Source of the DNA: SIG607 sp045648445
GTDB taxonomy: Bacteria > Bacillota > Clostridia > Oscillospirales > Acutalibacteraceae
Direction: 5' to 3'
Length of the DNA: 64,000 nucleotides
Assembly: GCA_045648445.1 (NCBI GenBank)
Contig: JAZRNY010000023.1
Coordinates: forward strand, 1 to 64,000
The translations under genes were made by a program, and so were the position numbers. The notes under the pieces are model-generated. The model was not told the DNA's origin and did no database searches. It saw only the letters and a list, made by a program, of their open reading frames with translations. Below, piece by piece: positions 60,752 through 64,000 of this stretch (positions within the stretch are counted from its first letter, which is position 1; each line of letters starts with the position of its first letter).

Positions 60752-61099
60752 TTAGTTGTTTTTTGATAAATCGTACTGAATAGCCGCCTTTTGCGCGGGG
60801 GTTACATATACCGTTTGTACCGTTTTAATTTCGGGATTGGTAGGTTCGGGAAGCAACATTTTAACAGGAACAAGACCGGAATAATTATTTACGGAGACGG
60901 TATTGTTTTGAAGCGGTTGGTCAGCGTTTGGGTTTTGATACAAACTACTAACCGTCACATTTTGTTCATCAGGTGTTGATAAAGGCAAAACCTCCGGTTC
61001 TTTTTTTACGAGAGGGATAACCTCTAACATAGAACCGCAATTTTTGCAGTAAACAAATTGGTCTTCGTTTTCACACTTGCATATTTTACAAATTTTCAT
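60752..61099 (-). CDS. Zinc-ribbon protein of unknown function
   Basis: A 115-aa protein. The N-terminal zinc ribbon is CKICKCENEDQFVYCKNCG (residues 4-22); the remainder is Pro/Asn/Val-rich and probably disordered. No membrane segment. It is 15 bases downstream of the DUF2628 zinc-ribbon membrane gene, so the two may act together. Confidence 0.75.
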   Translation of the reverse strand: MKICKICKCENEDQFVYCKNCGSMLEVIPLVKKEPEVLPLSTPDEQNVTVSSLYQNPNADQPLQNNTVSVNNYSGLVPVKMLLPEPTNPEIKTVQTVYVTPAQKAAIQYDLSKNN

Positions 61100-61114
61100 A
61101 ACCTACACCTCTCG

Positions 61115-62044
61115 TTAAATAAAAGAAAATATTACCGACGGAATAAATGAAACCGCCATATAAGCAATAATAAAGGCAAACAGGTTTACTCCGCCTCTTT
61201 TTCGTATAAGTTGTTGTTTTTGTTCTTCATCGGTGGCTTTTTCTTTTATTTCTTTTAAGGTTTTTATTGTATGCTTATAATAAAGTTTATTGGCAAAAAG
61301 CGCGCCGAAAAGCCTTGCCGATACAGTTAGCACTACACCAATAACGCCCAGCAAAAAGTTAATCCACAGCGCCTTATCGTTACTCGAAAGCATAAACTGC
61401 GCCAAATCATAATAGGTTTTTACGTCGGCGCTTGCCATAAGTTGACCTAACGTGCTGTTAAGGGGAGCAAGAAGCAGATTTGCCGCAATCTCGACAGCGC
61501 CTGTTAAAAAAGCAAAAAAGTACATTTTGCGCATTGCAAAACTTGCCGTCGGGAAAAAGAGGTGCCAAATGCTGAACCATACTTTTCCGCCGTTTTTAAA
61601 TTCCTTAAACTTAGGAATAAAACGGTTTGGCGCAACCATAACGAAATCCTTTGCTTCGTTGGCGGTAACACCTTCGCCTAAATCTTCATCGGGTTTAACA
61701 CCGCCCAAAAAGTCAATCCTTATTGCAAAGGGGGCACCGTGACTTACGGGAGTACCACACTGATTGCAAAAAGCGTCAGCTTTCGGAAATTTATTATGGC
61801 AAGAAGGACATTCCTGCATTTGTTTCGTTTCTTGTGTTTTTTCTTGGTCGATTTCCGTTTTGTTTCTAACTTTATCATACTGCATATCAGTGCCATGGAA
61901 TTCTTCCATTCCGCACTTACCTGCATTTACAAAGCACTCCCTATGGTGAGGCGCGGCGCATACGGGGCATACCGCAACGTCGTCTTCATCAAATAAATAC
62001 GCCTTGCATATAGGACAGGTTTGTCCTTTAACCGAAAAACTCAT
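61115..62044 (-). CDS. RING-like zinc-finger and DUF2628 membrane protein
   Basis: A 309-aa protein. An N-terminal RING-like finger CPICKAYLFDEDDVAVCPVC with CAAPHHRECF (about 10-40) is followed by a second ribbon CPSCHNKFPKADAFCNQCG near 80. From about 150 a DUF2628-type region begins, with several membrane helices (FAFLTGAVEIAANLLLAP and others). Role unknown. ATG 62044 follows AAGGAA and lies inside the end of the Nudix gene (17-base overlap). Confidence 0.78.
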   Translation of the reverse strand: MSFSVKGQTCPICKAYLFDEDDVAVCPVCAAPHHRECFVNAGKCGMEEFHGTDMQYDKVRNKTEIDQEKTQETKQMQECPSCHNKFPKADAFCNQCGTPVSHGAPFAIRIDFLGGVKPDEDLGEGVTANEAKDFVMVAPNRFIPKFKEFKNGGKVWFSIWHLFFPTASFAMRKMYFFAFLTGAVEIAANLLLAPLNSTLGQLMASADVKTYYDLAQFMLSSNDKALWINFLLGVIGVVLTVSARLFGALFANKLYYKHTIKTLKEIKEKATDEEQKQQLIRKRGGVNLFAFIIAYMAVSFIPSVIFSFI

Positions 62045-62549
62045 TTCTATATTCCTTTGCAAATCTAAAAATCATATCAAAATATTCTTTACCGTAGTTG
62101 TGAAACAATCTTTCATCAACCATTTTTTTAAGGGTTTCTTCGTTTACCCATTTAGCCTCTGCAACCTCGCTGGACTGCAAATTCAAAGAAGATACGTCGG
62201 CATCACTGGTTGTGAACCAAATGTCAACAAAAGAATTTCTTTTTTTAATGCGTCCCATTTTTTTGCACAGACGCTGAGTGCAGTTAATTCCAAGTTCCTC
62301 TAAAAGTTCGCGCTGAGCGGCACAGTATGACGTTTCACCCGAAATTGCAGAACCACCCGTGGCAGCCCATTCACCCGGCATAAGTTTTTTATCGTCGCTT
62401 CTGCGTTGAATTAAAAGTTTACCATCTTTTGAAACAACCCATATATGCACCACCAAATGATATTCACCGGGACGCATAAAATAGTTGCCGCGTACAGCCG
62501 TTTTGCCGGTAACTTCACCGGAGGAATTTAATATATCCCATTTTTCCAT
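62028..62549 (-). CDS. Nudix hydrolase
   Basis: A 173-aa Nudix protein. The Nudix box runs from Gly65/66 to Gly87 with the metal-binding RELLEELG (Arg80, Glu81, Glu84, Glu85). The N-terminal WDILNSSGEVTGKTAVRG and the size resemble isopentenyl-diphosphate isomerase-like and YfcD-like members; the substrate is not resolved. It is the first gene of the unit with the two zinc-finger genes. Confidence 0.88.
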   Translation of the reverse strand: MEKWDILNSSGEVTGKTAVRGNYFMRPGEYHLVVHIWVVSKDGKLLIQRRSDDKKLMPGEWAATGGSAISGETSYCAAQRELLEELGINCTQRLCKKMGRIKKRNSFVDIWFTTSDADVSSLNLQSSEVAEAKWVNEETLKKMVDERLFHNYGKEYFDMIFRFAKEYRNEFFG

Positions 62550-62613
62550 TTTCGGCTTTTCCTTTACATAGTTTTTCCGTATTTTTCCGAAATTTTCGAA
62601 AATTCATAGATTT

Positions 62614-62642
62614 ATTATATCAAAAAGTCCTCTATTATTCAA
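62614..62642 (-). promoter_or_regulatory. Sigma-A promoter of the Nudix-zinc ribbon unit
   Basis: Minus-strand TTGAAT (62637-62642), 17-bp spacer, TATAAT (62614-62619). A 14-bp palindrome AATTTTCGAAAATT lies in the leader at 62591-62604. Confidence 0.7.
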
Positions 62643-62680
62643 CCTTTTATATTATGTTTTTATTTTTTATTAAAATTTTC

Positions 62681-62709
62681 TTGTAAAAGAACAAATAATA
62701 GTATATAAT
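62681..62709 (+). promoter_or_regulatory. Sigma-A promoter of SRP RNA and probably dnaX
   Basis: TTGTAA (62681-62686), 17-bp spacer, TATAAT (62704-62709), seven bases before the RNA 5' end. Confidence 0.72.
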
Positions 62710-62715
62710 ATGTTC

Positions 62716-62855
62716 AGTGTATTCGGGTGTGCGAATGGACGGGTCCTGTGCGACGGGATGCCATGAACCATGTCAGGCGGGGAACCGAGCAGCATTAAGT
62801 GGATTTTTCCGTGCGCCGCAGTAAATCGGTTCATTCGTACACCCGAGTACACTTT
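62716..62855 (+). ncRNA. ffs: Signal recognition particle RNA, bacterial small type
   Basis: About 140 nt. The conserved Ffh-binding helix is seen as GTCAGG (62772-62777), a GGAA tetraloop closed by GG/CC (62779-62786) and GAGCAGCA. The ends form a long helix: GTGTATTCGGGTGTGCGAATG pairs in two blocks with CATTCGTACACCCGAGTACAC near 62832-62852 (each block under 20 nt here). It acts with Ffh in membrane targeting. SRP RNA upstream of dnaX is a known Firmicutes arrangement. Confidence 0.9.
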
Positions 62856-62876
62856 TTTAAGAAAGGAAGGTGCTTT

Positions 62877-64000
62877 ATGGCTTATCAGGCTTTATACCGA
62901 AAATACCGTCCCCTGTCCTTTAGTGACGTAGTCGGACAAGAACATATTACCGAAACTTTAAAAAACCAACTTAGTTCCGGTAAAATTTTCCATGCCTATC
63001 TTTTTACGGGAACACGCGGAACAGGTAAAACCACCTGCGCTAAAATTCTTGCCCGTGCCGTTAACTGCCTTTCTATTGAAAATGGAAATCCCTGCGGAAA
63101 GTGCGAAGCCTGCAGACTTTCAGAAGCAGGTGAAAATACCGATATTGCCGAAATTGACGCAGCATCAAATAACGGCGTTGATAACATAAGGGAACTTCGC
63201 GACCAAATCAATTTTGCCCCCGCTTCTTCTAAATACAGGGTTTATATTATAGACGAGGTACATATGCTTACCGAATCAGCCTTCAACGCGTTACTTAAAA
63301 CCCTTGAAGAACCCCCTGCTCATATAGTGTTTATACTTGCCACTACCGAGGTGCATAAACTCCCCGCAACCATTCTTTCACGCTGTCAGCGTTTTGATTT
63401 TCACAGAATCGACAGTTCCGTTATTGAAAGCCGTTTAAAATACGTTGCCGAGCAGGAAGGTCTTACCCTTACCGACGGCGGCGCAAATCTTATTGCCTCT
63501 GCCGCAGACGGCGGTATGCGTGACGCGTTAAGTCTTCTTGATATATGTGTATCAGGCGGAAACGTAATTGACGAGCAGGTTGTGTCTAACGCCTGCGGTA
63601 TGGCGGGAAAAGAATATCTCTTAAAGATTGGCGATGCCGTAAATAATCTGGACGTATCAACCGCTCTTACACTGCTCGACAGCCTTTATGCCGCATCGGT
63701 AGATATGTTAAGACTGTTAAATGAACTAACCTCTCACTATCGTGACCTTATGATAGTTAAAACCGTTAAGGGAGATAAAAAGCCTATTGTTTGTTCGGCT
63801 TCACATCTTGAAGCGCTCACCGCTCAGGCTGAAAAGTATTCTCTTAAGGATATTATGCGTATTCTTCGCATATTAAAAGAAATTTTCCCATCTATGCAAT
63901 CAGGCGACAGACGTCTTCAAATGGAAATGGCTCTTATTCGCCTTTGTTCTAAAGACGACAGTTTATCCGATACAAGCGACCTTTTGCGCAGAGTTTGCGC
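62877..64000 (+). CDS. dnaX: DNA polymerase III subunit gamma/tau (partial, runs off window)
   Basis: Clamp-loader ATPase; 374 codons are visible and the frame is still open at the window end. Walker A GTRGTGKTT is at residues 45-53, the zinc module uses Cys64, Cys73, Cys76 and Cys79, the Walker B box is IIDEVHM near 125, and sensor 1 is ILATTEVHKLP with the SRC motif (LSRCQRFDF). Ribosome site AAAGGAAGG precedes ATG 62877. It follows SRP RNA by 21 bases. Confidence 0.96.
   Translation, partial: MAYQALYRKYRPLSFSDVVGQEHITETLKNQLSSGKIFHAYLFTGTRGTGKTTCAKILARAVNCLSIENGNPCGKCEACRLSEAGENTDIAEIDAASNNGVDNIRELRDQINFAPASSKYRVYIIDEVHMLTESAFNALLKTLEEPPAHIVFILATTEVHKLPATILSRCQRFDFHRIDSSVIESRLKYVAEQEGLTLTDGGANLIASAADGGMRDALSLLDICVSGGNVIDEQVVSNACGMAGKEYLLKIGDAVNNLDVSTALTLLDSLYAASVDMLRLLNELTSHYRDLMIVKTVKGDKKPIVCSASHLEALTAQAEKYSLKDIMRILRILKEIFPSMQSGDRRLQMEMALIRLCSKDDSLSDTSDLLRRVC

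Noticed and set aside
62670..62852. 60-codon open frame on the minus strand
   Set aside because: It lies opposite the SRP RNA and its promoter, which explain the conserved sequence.

Overview
The window is ordinary chromosome from a low-GC, Gram-positive anaerobe of the class Clostridia, probably a gut-type Oscillospirales/Ruminococcaceae relative (inferred, not tested). Supporting signs: an IspH-ribosomal S1 fusion gene, SRP RNA directly upstream of dnaX, DUF951 next to prfA, DUF5685 next to a J-domain gene, a class B sortase with an LCP protein, a cohesin/dockerin pair, feoA-feoB with a small Cys-rich partner, consensus sigma-A promoters (TTGACA-N17-TATAAT) and many short U-tailed terminators. 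No rRNA, tRNA, CRISPR array, transposase or phage gene was seen.

Layout. 1-4.5 kb: leftward operon DUF951-prfA-tsaC/sua5-coaE-M18 aminopeptidase. 4.6-9.3 kb: rightward sbcD-like nuclease, YhaN/SbcC-like ATPase and a GH63/trehalase-like hydrolase. 9.4-15.9 kb: leftward seven-gene operon from DUF5685 through a Cys-rich J-protein, cmk and plsC to ispH-S1. 16-20.8 kb: uvrB-uvrA, with a small DUF559-nuclease element inserted between uvrB and its likely promoter. 21.4-23.2 kb: FAD-dependent oxidoreductase lacking its N-terminus. 23.2-33.5 kb: mostly leftward metabolic genes (LarA-type racemase and glycerate kinase, DUF4838 protein, pgi, dacF, LUD protein, mnmA). 33.3-35.9 kb: feoA-feoB plus small partner under a promoter with paired operators. 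36-38.7 kb: serine hydrolase and RNase Y. 39-43.4 kb: dockerin-tailed cell-wall glucosaminidase, membrane-anchored cohesin protein and AraC regulator in one operon. 43.6-46 kb: ArsR-HMA-P1B ATPase metal-efflux operon. 46.2-48.3 kb: sugar symporter and glycerophosphodiesterase behind a structured leader. 48.3-53.7 kb: seven-gene leftward cassette (MarR, DegV, GtrA, membrane HTH protein, GT8, two acyltransferases) bounded by inverted hairpin repeats. 53.7-62.5 kb: EamA transporter, LCP-sortase locus with a candidate sortase substrate, birA, rnhA, lexA, split TauE/SafE permease, zinc-ribbon membrane proteins and a Nudix hydrolase. 62.7-64 kb: SRP RNA and dnaX, which runs off the window.

How the genes fit together. 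Most of the window is housekeeping: translation, DNA repair with lexA, cell-wall maturation and metal homeostasis. The accessory parts are the cohesin/dockerin surface operon, the repeat-bounded lipid/glycolipid cassette, the DUF559 element and the structured leader before the sugar symporter. The best candidates for something undescribed are the repeat-bounded cassette and the operon in which dockerin and cohesin serve a wall hydrolase rather than a cellulosome.
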